From contig NZ_JBLKSS010000050.1 in assembly GCF_047607725.1 (NCBI RefSeq), positions 1-13,568 on the forward strand: a stretch of 13,568 nucleotides of DNA, read 5' to 3'. This DNA comes from JBLKSS01 sp047607725 (GTDB lineage Bacteria; Pseudomonadota; Gammaproteobacteria; Enterobacterales; Enterobacteriaceae). Below are positions 1 to 6,699 of this stretch, piece after piece. The notes beneath the pieces are model-generated. The model was not told the DNA's origin and made no database searches. It saw nothing but the letters and a program-made list of their open reading frames with translations. Numbering within the stretch: the first letter of the stretch is position 1; every line of letters starts with the position of its first letter. A program made the position numbers and the translations under genes.

Positions 1-244
1 GGTAATAAGCCTGGGTCGCAAGAACTATCTGTTCTTCGGTTCGGATAGCGGCGGCGACCGGGCGGCGCTGATGTATACGCTGATCGGCAGTTGCAAACTG
101 AACGGCGTGGAGCCGGAAGCGTATCTGCACCATGTGCTGGCGATTATCGCAGATCATCCCATCAACAAAATCAAAGAGCTCCTGCCGTGGAACCTCACCA
201 TCCCTGCTGAATAACTGTCAATACGGCGCTGGGCGTATGCTTAC
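1..244 (+). mobile_element. IS66-family insertion sequence, right (transposase-side) end
   Basis: This is the 3' part of an IS66-type element that enters from the left edge. It holds the C-terminus of the transposase (stop at 212–214), followed by 30 bases that end in a terminal repeat. Read inward from base 244, the repeat is GTAAGCATACGCCCAGCG; starting with GTAAG is typical of IS66 ends. IS66 elements duplicate 8 bp of target, so GTGTATTC (245–252) should recur at the unseen left end. Nearly the same end, GTAAGCGTACGCCCAGCG, occurs at 13429, which suggests related elements. The element lies on the ompA side of matP, judging from E. coli gene order. Confidence 0.8.
2..214 (+). CDS. tnpC: IS66-family transposase (TnpC), C-terminal part
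   Basis: About 70 codons of the end of an IS66 TnpC DDE transposase are visible, reading from base 2 to TAA at 212–214. The recognisable family stretch contains GRKNYLFFGSDSGGDRAA, then KLNGVEPEAYL, then ADHPINKIKELLPWN near the end. This is the conserved C-terminal region that follows the catalytic glutamate. The start and catalytic core lie outside the window, so whether the full gene is intact cannot be judged; no frameshift or stop appears in the visible part. The protein would catalyse transposition of the element and, by inference, could mobilise the short elements at 5796–6133 and 13429–13568. Confidence 0.85.
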   Translation, partial: VISLGRKNYLFFGSDSGGDRAALMYTLIGSCKLNGVEPEAYLHHVLAIIADHPINKIKELLPWNLTIPAE

Positions 245-549
245 GTGTATTCAACCCAATAAATTCGCCGTCAATCGTTTCCGCCTATGTGAATTATTTC
301 GGCCACCCTACATCAATTGCACAATTCAGGTAATTATGCCGGACTAAGTTGCCCCGCCCATGACGGTAACTCACCATCATCGCCGCATCTTCCATTAAGA
401 TGGCCACACAGTGCCAATGTGGCCACAGAGTGTCGATGTTGGCGCGACAGAAAATGGACCCCGCCGCTGTCTCGCGAAAGGAGGGCTGGCAAATAGGGTG
501 ATGTTCTTTGCGGCGGGTCACAGATGTAGGGCATCGCCCTCTGCGGCAA
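245..549. other. Intergenic stretch without a convincing gene; possible old IS debris
   Basis: There are 305 bases between the IS66 end and the matP stop. Small open frames exist on both strands, but none resembles a protein I recognise and none has a good ribosome site. The stretch contains a short imperfect tandem repeat (401–432) and a small hairpin, AGGGC-ATC-GCCCT (528–540), just past the matP stop but with no T-run. The repeated TGGCCACA units recall the multiple terminal repeats of IS21-family elements, so this may be a decayed IS end; that is a guess. In E. coli the ompA–matP intergenic region would lie here. Confidence 0.4.
401..432. repeat. Imperfect tandem repeat TGGCCACA(C/G)AGTG, 19-bp period
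   Basis: TGGCCACACAGTG (401–413) and TGGCCACAGAGTG (420–432) differ at one base and are 19 bp apart. A weaker third unit, TTGGCGCGACAG, follows at 439–450. The function is unknown. Such spaced repeats can be transposase-binding sites at IS21-type ends, but no IS21 gene is visible. Confidence 0.4.
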
Positions 550-1008
550 TCAGTTGGTTTTTTCGCCGAGGATAGCCTTCAGGTCGCTGCGCAAAGACGA
601 CAGGGTTTTGTCGACTTTTTCCTTGCGTTCCGCATCTTCTAGCAGGTTGATAATGGTCTCTGACAGGGTGTTTCCACGTCGCTGGGCCAGCGCGGCCAAC
701 CGTTGCCAAACCAGGTATTCCAGATCGATGGATTTCTTGCGCGTATGTTGATGTTCAGCGTTAAAGTGCCGCTTGCGCCGCGCCCGAATAGTTTGCTTCA
801 TGCGGTTTTCCAGCACGGGATGCATCGACTCGCGAATCCATTTCAGGATCTTTTCCGGCTGGTGCTGATAACTGATAAGCTCCTGAACAGATTCCGCCGC
901 CGCACTGTTTTCCTCGTGACGGGAGATGCGCTCCCCTTCACGGTGTTTTTTAATCAGGTATTTCCACTTCCAACCTGTTTCCAGATTTTCAAGCTGCTGG
1001 TATTTCAT
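550..1008 (-). CDS. matP: Macrodomain Ter protein MatP
   Basis: MatP binds matS sites in the Ter macrodomain, condenses that region and links it to the divisome through ZapB. The protein has 152 residues, against about 150 in E. coli. It opens with MKYQQLENLETGWKWKYL, a nearly invariant family start. The highly basic stretch NRMKQTIRARRKRHFNAEH (68–86) is the family's central DNA-binding signature. It is followed by a ribbon-helix-helix region (about 91–130: KKSIDLEYLVWQRL, then RRGNTLSETIINLLEDAE). The tail (about 130–150) is the expected tetramerising coiled coil. ATG is at 1006–1008, with an AGGTG-like ribosome site just upstream. The frame is intact. It is divergent from lonH, as in E. 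coli. Confidence 0.95.
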   Translation of the reverse strand: MKYQQLENLETGWKWKYLIKKHREGERISRHEENSAAAESVQELISYQHQPEKILKWIRESMHPVLENRMKQTIRARRKRHFNAEHQHTRKKSIDLEYLVWQRLAALAQRRGNTLSETIINLLEDAERKEKVDKTLSSLRSDLKAILGEKTN

Positions 1009-1042
1009 AGGAGCGCACCTGTGACCGTGTAACCTATGCCTG

Positions 1043-1051
1043 ATGATAGCA
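1043..1051 (-). promoter_or_regulatory. Candidate matP promoter (extended -10)
   Basis: On the minus strand TGC-TATCAT (TATCAT at 1048–1043) matches an extended -10 element, with five of six hexamer bases right. The -35 region is poor, as is usual for extended -10 promoters. Transcription would start near 1036, giving a leader of about 28 nt. This is pattern-based only. Confidence 0.4.
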
Positions 1052-1150
1052 TTGTTGGTTGTTATTTCACTAATATTTGTCCGTGCCGATCATTTGACGC
1101 CCGCATCGGGGCGTTGAGTCAATGATGCGTCAGGTAGCAAAACAGGCCGA

Positions 1151-1178
1151 GACGAAGCAATGTCTCTTCTTGTATAAT
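1151..1178 (+). promoter_or_regulatory. Candidate lonH promoter
   Basis: A perfect -10 hexamer TATAAT lies at 1173–1178, about 38 bases before the lonH start. The best -35 at normal spacing is GACGAA (1151–1156, 16-bp spacer), which is weak. Position and direction fit lonH. Confidence 0.4.
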
Positions 1179-1215
1179 CAGCGTTTCCCCCTGAACAGCG
1201 ACGTTATTTATCATT

Positions 1216-2967
1216 TTGACCAATAAAAAATTAGAATGGAAATATTTACTGCCCGATCTGGCCGGTTTCGCGGCGGTATTTGACCAACCCTGCCCGCCTC
1301 TGTCCGCCCCTTTGGCAACGCTTCAGGCCCGTCTCACGGACGGGTTGACGCAATTTTGCCATTCACGCTCGCCCAGCCGTTTTATGCTGCTGACGGCACA
1401 AGAGGAGGATGAATATTTTCAGCTAATTGCCGAGACGGTGAAACAGATCCTGCCGGCGTCGGGTCAGCCCGTCGGCAGCCGCTATGTCGTGACCGGTATG
1501 GGCGCAAGCGAACAGCCGGCGACCANGGTGGATGATAACTTCGCCGCGCGCGACGCCTGCGTCTGGCAGTCCTGGGTGGAATATGAGCCGCTGTTTGGCG
1601 CGCTGCGCTGCTACCGGGATGTGATCGATCTGCAGCCGGGCCTGGTGCATCGCGCCAACGGCGGTGTCCTTATCGTCGGCGTACGCGCGCTGGTGAGCCA
1701 GACTTTGCTCTGGCTGCGGCTCAAGCAGATGATCTTGCAGCAGCGCTTCGATTGGCTGCCGGCGGACGAAAACCGGCCATTGCCGGTGTCCGTACCGTCG
1801 ATGCCGCTGAACTTGCGGCTTATTGTGGTCGGCAACCGCGAAGGATTGGCCGACCTTAACGATTTGCAGCCCGAGCTTACCCGTTTGGCGCTGTATGGCG
1901 AATTCGAGTCCGAATTGCGCATTGCGGGCGCGGAGGAGATGACCCAATGGTGCGCCTGGGTAAACACACTCGCGCAGCGCCAGGGATTACCGCTACTGAG
2001 CGCCGATGCTTGGCCGACGCTGGTGCGACAGTCGGTCCGCTACAGCGGCGATCAGTGCCAGCTGCCTTTATGTCCGCAGTGGCTCATCCGCCGGCTAAAA
2101 GAGGCGGCGCTGTACGGCTCCCAGCAAGCGCTGACCGCCGCGGCGTTTACTGACAGTGAGCGCACCCGTGTCTGGCGCGAGAGTTATCTCAGCGAGCGTA
2201 TGCAAGACGAGATCGCCGAAGGCCAGATCATGGTGGAAACCGAGGGGCAGGTGGTCGGCCAGGTCAATGCCCTTTCGGTGCTGGATTTTCCGGGCCACCC
2301 GCTGCCGTTCGGCGAGCCGTCGCGCATTAGCTGCGTGGTCCATTTGGGCGACGGCGAAATCAACGACGTGGAGCGCAAGGCGGAACTGGGCAGCAATCTT
2401 CACGCTAAGGGCATGATGATCATGCAGGCGTTTTTAATGTCGGCGCTGGAGCTCGACCAACAGCTGCCCTTCTCCGCCTCGCTGGTCTTCGAGCAGTCCT
2501 ATGGTGAGGTAGACGGGGATAGCGCCTCGCTGGCGGAAGGGGTGGCGCTGATTAGCGCCCTGGCGGATAAACCCATCAATCAGCAAATCGCCGTCACCGG
2601 CTCGGTGGATCAATTCGGCCGCGTACAGCCCATCGGCGGCGTCAATGAGAAAATAGAAGGCTTCTTTGCCCTGTGCCAGGCGCGTGAGCTGACCGGCGCC
2701 CAAGGGGTGATTCTTCCTACCGCCAATGTGCGCCACCTTTGCCTCAATGACGATGTCATCGAGGCGGTGCGCGAGGGGCAATTTTCTCTCTGGGCGGTGG
2801 AAACTATCGATGATGCGTTGGAAATCCTGACCACGATGCCGTTTGACCACGACAAGCGTCCAAGTCTTCTTGCGTCGATACGCGAGCGTATCGCCAATGT
2901 TAATCTGCACGAACGGCAACGTTTGCCCTGGGGCTTCCGATGGCTAAACTGGTTTAACCAGAGCTAA
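1216..2967 (+). CDS. lonH: Lon-like protease LonH (YcbZ)
   Basis: This is a Lon-family (S16) peptidase of 583 residues; the E. coli protein has about 586. The C-terminal half carries the serine–lysine dyad: Ser436 in DGDSAS and Lys479 in GGVNEKIEGF, 43 residues apart as in Lon. The N-terminal half is an AAA-like remnant. ANGGVLIVGV (147–156) sits where Walker B is expected, but the acidic DE pair is absent, and I see no clear P-loop. ATP-driven unfolding is therefore doubtful, as in the E. coli relative. The start is TTG at 1216, chosen because TNKKLEW aligns with the family start; no good Shine–Dalgarno precedes it. Base 1526 is N, so residue 104 is Met, Thr, Lys or Arg. The gene ends 65 bp before fabA and its last codons contain the FadR-like site. 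The natural substrate is not known to me. Confidence 0.9.
   Translation: MTNKKLEWKYLLPDLAGFAAVFDQPCPPLSAPLATLQARLTDGLTQFCHSRSPSRFMLLTAQEEDEYFQLIAETVKQILPASGQPVGSRYVVTGMGASEQPATXVDDNFAARDACVWQSWVEYEPLFGALRCYRDVIDLQPGLVHRANGGVLIVGVRALVSQTLLWLRLKQMILQQRFDWLPADENRPLPVSVPSMPLNLRLIVVGNREGLADLNDLQPELTRLALYGEFESELRIAGAEEMTQWCAWVNTLAQRQGLPLLSADAWPTLVRQSVRYSGDQCQLPLCPQWLIRRLKEAALYGSQQALTAAAFTDSERTRVWRESYLSERMQDEIAEGQIMVETEGQVVGQVNALSVLDFPGHPLPFGEPSRISCVVHLGDGEINDVERKAELGSNLHAKGMMIMQAFLMSALELDQQLPFSASLVFEQSYGEVDGDSASLAEGVALISALADKPINQQIAVTGSVDQFGRVQPIGGVNEKIEGFFALCQARELTGAQGVILPTANVRHLCLNDDVIEAVREGQFSLWAVETIDDALEILTTMPFDHDKRPSLLASIRERIANVNLHERQRLPWGFRWLNWFNQS
2947..2963 (+). promoter_or_regulatory. FadR-like operator upstream of fabA
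   Basis: AACTGGTTTAACCAGAG lies inside the last codons of lonH. It matches the FadR consensus AACTGGTCNGACCAGTT at 12 of 16 fixed positions and has the TGG-N5-CCA core exactly. FadR activates fabA in E. coli from a site just upstream of the promoter; here the site ends 9 bp before the candidate -35. The site is visible in the sequence, but its function is inferred. Confidence 0.55.
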
Positions 2968-2972
2968 GGGAA

Positions 2973-3001
2973 TTGTCAGCGGCCTGCATGTCGGGTAATG
3001 T
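2973..3001 (+). promoter_or_regulatory. Candidate fabA promoter
   Basis: TTGTCA (2973–2978, five of six for -35) is followed after 17 bp by TAATGT (2996–3001, a weak -10). A weak -10 would fit a promoter that needs an activator such as FadR. The transcript would start near 3008, with a leader of about 25 nt. Confidence 0.4.
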
Positions 3002-3032
3002 GCGGGACTCAATAATTAAGGTTTAGAGAAAT

Positions 3033-3551
3033 ATGGTAGATAAACGCGAATCCTATATCAAAGAAGATCTGCTGGCGTCCAGCCTCGGCGAACTGTTCGG
3101 CAAAGAGGGCCCGCAGTTGCCGGCACCGAATATGCTGATGATGGACCGGGTGGTCAAAATGACCGAAGACGGCGGTAATTACAATAAAGGTTTCGTGGAA
3201 GCGGAACTGGATATTCATCCGGATATGTGGTTCTTCGGCTGCCATTTTATCGGCGATCCGGTGATGCCCGGCTGTTTGGGTCTTGACGCCATGTGGCAGT
3301 TGGTGGGTTTCTATTTGGGCTGGCTGGGCGGCGAAGGCAAAGGCCGCGCGCTGGGCGTGGGCGAAGTGAAATTCACCGGGCAGATTTTGCCGAGCGCGAA
3401 AAAAGTGACTTATCGCATTCATTTCCGCCGCGTGATTAACCGCAAGCTGGTGATGGGCATGGCTGACGGCGAAGTGCTGTGCGACGGTACCGTCATTTAT
3501 ACCGCGAGCGATTTGAAAGTCGGTCTGTTTAAAGATACCGCGGCTTTCTGA
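3033..3551 (+). CDS. fabA: 3-hydroxydecanoyl-ACP dehydratase/isomerase FabA
   Basis: FabA dehydrates 3-hydroxydecanoyl-ACP and isomerises trans-2- to cis-3-decenoyl-ACP, the branch point to unsaturated fatty acids in type II synthesis. It works as a cytosolic homodimer. It has 172 residues, exactly the E. coli length, with the conserved start MVDKRESYIKEDLLAS. The catalytic pair is present: His71 in WFFGCHFIGDPVMPGC and Asp85 in LGLDAMW (Met1 counted). The end DLKVGLFKDTAAF is typical of the family. ATG at 3033 is preceded by AAGG and GAGA purine tracts. The gene is intact and probably FadR-activated. It converges on rmf. Confidence 0.97.
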   Translation: MVDKRESYIKEDLLASSLGELFGKEGPQLPAPNMLMMDRVVKMTEDGGNYNKGFVEAELDIHPDMWFFGCHFIGDPVMPGCLGLDAMWQLVGFYLGWLGGEGKGRALGVGEVKFTGQILPSAKKVTYRIHFRRVINRKLVMGMADGEVLCDGTVIYTASDLKVGLFKDTAAF

Positions 3552-3558
3552 TGCTCAC

Positions 3559-3587
3559 CGCCGGCATGACGTTGATTCCTGCCGGCG
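3559..3587 (+). terminator. Stem-loop after fabA, no T-run
   Basis: CGCCGGCA (3559–3566) pairs perfectly with TGCCGGCG (3580–3587) around a 13-base loop, starting 8 bases after the fabA stop. No T-run follows, so it may only stabilise the mRNA end or assist termination rather than act as a strong intrinsic terminator. Confidence 0.35.
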
Positions 3588-3603
3588 CGCGCCGACGGTG
3601 TCC

Positions 3604-3630
3604 AAAAAAAACCTCCGCGCCAGGCGGAGG
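3604..3630 (-). terminator. Intrinsic terminator of rmf
   Basis: On the minus strand, a 7-bp GC-rich stem (CCTCCGC 3612–3618 with GCGGAGG 3624–3630, 5-base loop) is followed by eight T residues (3611–3604). It begins 18 bases after the rmf stop. Read on the plus strand it has no good T-run, so it serves mainly rmf. Confidence 0.85.
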
Positions 3631-3648
3631 ACCTTCTTGGGTGACAGA

Positions 3649-3813
3649 TCAGATAACCGACCGGTCTTCCATGGCTTTGCGCCAGCCTCCCAACCAGTGA
3701 GAGCGTACGTCAAGTGATTGATATGGACAAAGTTTACGGGTACGCCCTGACAGACCCGCTTGATAGCCGCGTGAATGAGCACGTTCAAGGCGATCTCGTT
3801 TTTGTCTTTTCAT
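3649..3813 (-). CDS. rmf: Ribosome modulation factor RMF
   Basis: RMF is a small basic protein that binds the 30S subunit in stationary phase and drives 70S pairing into inactive 100S dimers. The product has 54 residues, against 55 in E. coli. It begins MKRQKRDRLERAHSRGYQAG and contains the conserved CPYQSL and HWLGGWRKAMEDR blocks. ATG at 3811–3813 is chosen over an upstream in-frame start (3870) because it matches the family and has a GAGGGA ribosome site 7 bases upstream. A strong terminator follows. It is a separate unit downstream of the broken pqi operon and appears intact. Stationary-phase control is known for the family; I cannot identify the promoter with confidence. Confidence 0.95.
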   Translation of the reverse strand: MKRQKRDRLERAHSRGYQAGLSGRTRKLCPYQSLDVRSHWLGGWRKAMEDRSVI

Positions 3814-4082
3814 AGGTTTATCCCTCATCATCTTGGCTGGTTGAAAGAAAACGGTAACCTCTAACGGCAAGGTTACACCTAATCTTTAACGAGAAAAGCG
3901 GCGAAGATCAAACCACCATGTCATCGATTTGTCATCTCGGCAGGGCAAAATTGACAAATCTCTCAGCCCTGAAAAAGACGCGGGTCGGGATAAACCGCTG
4001 AATTGTCTCTTGTGTCGGCCACCTCGGCGGACGCCGTCCACGACAGCCGGCGGCTTATGTAAATGATTATAATAAATAATTA
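3814..4082. other. rmf upstream region (269 bp), no gene
   Basis: This lies between the pqiC remnant and rmf, both on the minus strand, and should hold the rmf promoter. The best candidate is TTGATC (minus, 3911–3906) with TAAAGA 17 bp downstream (3888–3883); the -10 is weak. A perfect 9-bp inverted repeat lies at 3926–3960. The bases next to pqiC (about 4060–4095) are very AT-rich. I see no hairpin with a T-run ending the pqi transcript. Confidence 0.45.
3926..3960. repeat. Inverted repeat GATTTGTCA / TGACAAATC upstream of rmf
   Basis: The two 9-bp arms (3926–3934 and 3952–3960) are perfect reverse complements with a 17-base spacer. Spacing of arm centres is 26 bp, which could suit an operator bound by a dimer over about 2.5 helical turns, or an mRNA stem. 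I do not recognise it as a known binding site. Confidence 0.4.
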
Positions 4083-4749
4083 TTAGTTTATAGCTATAAA
4101 TTCTTTCGCCACCTGCTGCCCGACCGTTTTCCAGCCCTGTGCCAGCGTACGCACCAGCGCGTCATAGCCATCCTTTTCCTGGGGCAGCGTCAGGTTAAAC
4201 GGCTGGCGGATGACGCGTCCGTCGTGGGTCAGAAGCCACACCCCCCTGGACGACCGCGCGCCCATCGTAACGGCCGTGGAAACCGGTGATGGTCACCACC
4301 AGTTGGTCGCTGTCACCGCTGCTGCCGATGGGTTGCGTGGACACCAGCGTCCCCGGTAGCGCGGCGCTTAAATTTGCCACCAGCGATTGCTGTAACTGCT
4401 GTTCCAGCGGACTGGCCCACAGGTTGCTGCGGGCCGTGATGTACTGCACGTCGCTGGTTTGATAGACCAGTCCGTTGCCGGCCAGAAAATCCGCGACCGA
4501 TACCTGCGCGACCCAAAGCTGCCGACGGGCAGCGCGGCTGTCGGCGCGAAAGGGCGTGGCGGCCGGTCCCTGCCCGTCGGCGGCGCTGCCCGCACCGGAC
4601 GCGGACGCGCTTGCCCCGGCGGTGGAAAGTGTCGTCGCGTTGCTCGCCGACTCGAACGGCAGCTGATAGTAGGTGTTGCCGTCGCCGGTGGCGCAGGCGC
4701 CGAGCAACAGCACCGTCGCCAGCGCTAAAAGTCTCCCTTTTTGCATCAT
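4083..4749 (-). pseudogene. pqiC: pqiC, frameshifted outer-membrane lipoprotein of the Pqi system
   Basis: PqiC is the lipoprotein of the PqiABC envelope lipid-transport complex. The start MMQKGRLLALATVLLLGAC is a lipoprotein signal with lipobox LGAC (Cys19). Family blocks follow: LWVAQVSVADFLAGNGLVYQTSDVQYI and WASPLEQQLQQSLVANLS. At the C6 run 4241–4246 (G6 on the coding strand) the frame slips. The reading continues as VASDPRR, while the true C-terminus (WLLTHDG, then QEKDGYDALVRTLAQGW) lies in another frame and ends at TAA 4085–4083. A run of five would restore VVQGVWLL, so one G has been added. The gene overlaps the pqiB stop by ATGA. Residues about 35–60 form an Ala/Ser-rich insert compared with E. 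coli. Slippage in the run could restore some protein. Confidence 0.85.
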
Positions 4750-5795
4750 TTAGCCCTCTTCGGCTGTGGATCTTTACCTTTATCCGCTTCAAAAACCAGC
4801 ACATTGCTCTTGCTGTTCAGCGTCCGCAGCACCTGATCGAGACGCTGCATGTCCGCCACCATTTTATTGTAGGCAGGGGCGCCGGGCTGGAACCCTTTCA
4901 TACTGCGGTTCAGCTCTTTCAAGGTCTGCTGCATATCTTGGGGCAATTGCTGCATCGACGCGCTTTCGGTGATCTTATTCACGGCCTTCAGCGTGCGCTG
5001 TAGCTCCTGTAGCGTGCTCCGACTTTGCGCCAGCGTACTGGTGGCTTGATTGAGCATCGGATCGAGCGGTAGCGCATTGATTTTATCCAGCGTCGCGGTC
5101 AGTTTCTGCTGTATCTGCGCCAGACCGGCGCTGGTAGTCGGCAGGACCGGGTAACTCTTGACGGTGGATGGCCCCGGCCAGGCTTTTTGGCCTGCGGATA
5201 GAAATCCAAATCGACATACAGTGCGCCAGTCAGCAAGTTGGCGCTCTTGAGCGCCGCGCGGAAGCCCTGCCCTTCGGCCGCGGTCAGGCGCTTATTGATA
5301 TTAAAGTTTTTACCCACCTTGCTGATAAAGCTATCCGGCTCAATGAGAATGAGCACCGGCACGCGATAGTCGCCGTTCATTTCCTGATCGGTGCTGACGG
5401 TGGCGAACGGCACCTCAGCCACGGTCCCCAGGCGAATGCCGCGGAATTCTACCGGCGCCCCCGGTTGCAGGCCGCGAATCGAATCGTCAAAGAACAGGAC
5501 ATAGTCCTGATGTTGGGTGTAGAGGGAATCGGCGATGTCGTTTTTATTATCAAACAGCTGATAACGCTGCTGTTCTTTGGCCGACTGTCCCAGTTCCCAG
5601 CCGGTCGGCACATCAAAACTGACGCCGCCGGCAAACAGCGTGGTCAGTGAGCCCATTTCCACGCGCATGCCGGAGGCCGACAAATTGAGCGCCACGCCGC
5701 TGTCCTTCCAGAAACGGACATTGGTGGTCACCAGGCTATCATAAGGCGCGTTGATAAAGAGCTGATAATTCATCATGCGCTTAAGCGGATCGAAG

Positions 5796-5844
5796 GTAAG
5801 CGCCCCGTGGAGGACGTCTTGAATTATTGGTGGATTTGTTGTAT
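5796..5844 (+). repeat. Left terminal inverted repeat of the pqiB mini-element
   Basis: 49 bases beginning GTAAGCGCCCCGTGGAGG. They match the inverted right end at all but base 5 (G here, A on the right). The repeat includes the GGACGTCTTGA segment also found, in inverted orientation, near 13538–13549. Confidence 0.9.
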
Positions 5845-5932
5845 GGCCCGGTAAGAATATGTTCCGCTACGATGCCTAGTGAACCCGCATCCTATAAGGG
5901 ACGGCTGTCAGATCATGGATAATCCGGCGATG

Positions 5933-5964
5933 ATAGTGTCCACTTAAATTTTAATGGACACTAT
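5933..5964. repeat. Hairpin in the core of the pqiB mini-element
   Basis: ATAGTGTCCA (5933–5942) pairs with TGGACACTAT (5955–5964), a perfect 10-bp stem around 12 bases that contain a second TTAA/TTAA pairing. A related sequence, TGTCCATTA...TAATGGGC, lies in the element at the right edge (13484–13505). Confidence 0.8.
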
Positions 5965-6084
5965 TACAAACTTCAGAACCACTAATTTCATATCACTCAA
6001 ACCGGGATGGAAATAAAAGTTATTAAAATCAATATAATGTGAAAACGCAATGAGCATAAGCGTGTAGCGTAGGTTTACTGTCTT

Positions 6085-6133
6085 ATACAACAAATCCACC
6101 AATAATTCAAGACGTCCTCCACGGGGCGTTTAC
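6085..6133 (-). repeat. Right terminal inverted repeat of the pqiB mini-element
   Basis: Reverse complement of the left repeat with one mismatch, ending in GGGGCGTTTAC. The target duplication GATCGAAG follows immediately at 6134–6141. Confidence 0.9.
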
Positions 6134-6699
6134 GATCGAAGTGGCTGGTTTCCACCGTACCGACGCGGAAGCCGCGAAACAGCACCGGATCGCCGGCGCT
6201 CAGCTGACCCGAACGATCGCTGTCCAACTGGATACGGATACCGCGCGCATCGGGGGAAGCCAGCGGCGGTGCGTCCAACAGTTTAAATTCCCGCGATGTC
6301 TCTTCGCTGGATCCGGGTTGCAGCTGAATATAGGCGCCGGATAACAGGGTACCTAATCCCGACACCCCTTCCTTGCCGATCTGCGGTTTCACCACCCAAA
6401 ACGCCGAGTCTTTGTTAAGCATTTTTTCCATGCCGTTATAGATGCGCGCTTTGATTTCCACCTGGCGCAAATCGTCACTCAGCATCACGCTCTCGACGGT
6501 GCCGACATCCACGCGGCGGCTTTTAATAGCGGTTTTTCCGGCTTCAATACCGTCGGCGCAGCTGGTTGTCAGGGTGATCACTTTGCCCTGATGGATGAAA
6601 TGGTAAAACAGGATCCAGGCGCCAATGAGGACGTTAACAATGGGAATGATCCACACCGGCGACCAGCGTTTGATCTTCTCCACCCGGGCTTCCTGATAA

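Larger units (their letters stand above)
5796..6133. mobile_element. 338-bp IS66-type mini-element (MITE) inside pqiB
   Basis: The element has 49-bp terminal inverted repeats (5796–5844 and 6085–6133) matching at 48 of 49 bases and beginning GTAARCGCCCCGTGGAGG. It is flanked by a perfect 8-bp duplication GATCGAAG (5788–5795 and 6134–6141). GTAAG-type ends and an 8-bp duplication are IS66-family hallmarks. The 240-bp core has no plausible gene, so it needs a transposase supplied in trans. The core holds a strong hairpin (5933–5964) and a TATAAT (6033–6038) without a clear -35. Removing the element plus one duplication restores the pqiB frame exactly, which confirms the boundaries. Confidence 0.92.

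Noticed and set aside
132..347. 71-codon plus-strand frame over the IS66 end
   Set aside because: It is out of frame with the recognisable transposase and crosses the terminal repeat.
1021..1033. matS-like site GTGACCGTGTAAC in the matP leader, suggesting autoregulation
   Set aside because: It matches only 10 of 12 fixed positions of GTGACRNYGTCAC, and a few such matches are expected by chance in 13 kb.
5168..5650. 160-codon plus-strand frame across pqiB
   Set aside because: It lies opposite clearly recognisable PqiB sequence, has no ribosome site and no recognised family.
6033..6038. TATAAT in the pqiB mini-element as an outward promoter
   Set aside because: There is no acceptable -35 at normal spacing and the sequence is AT-rich, so chance is likely.
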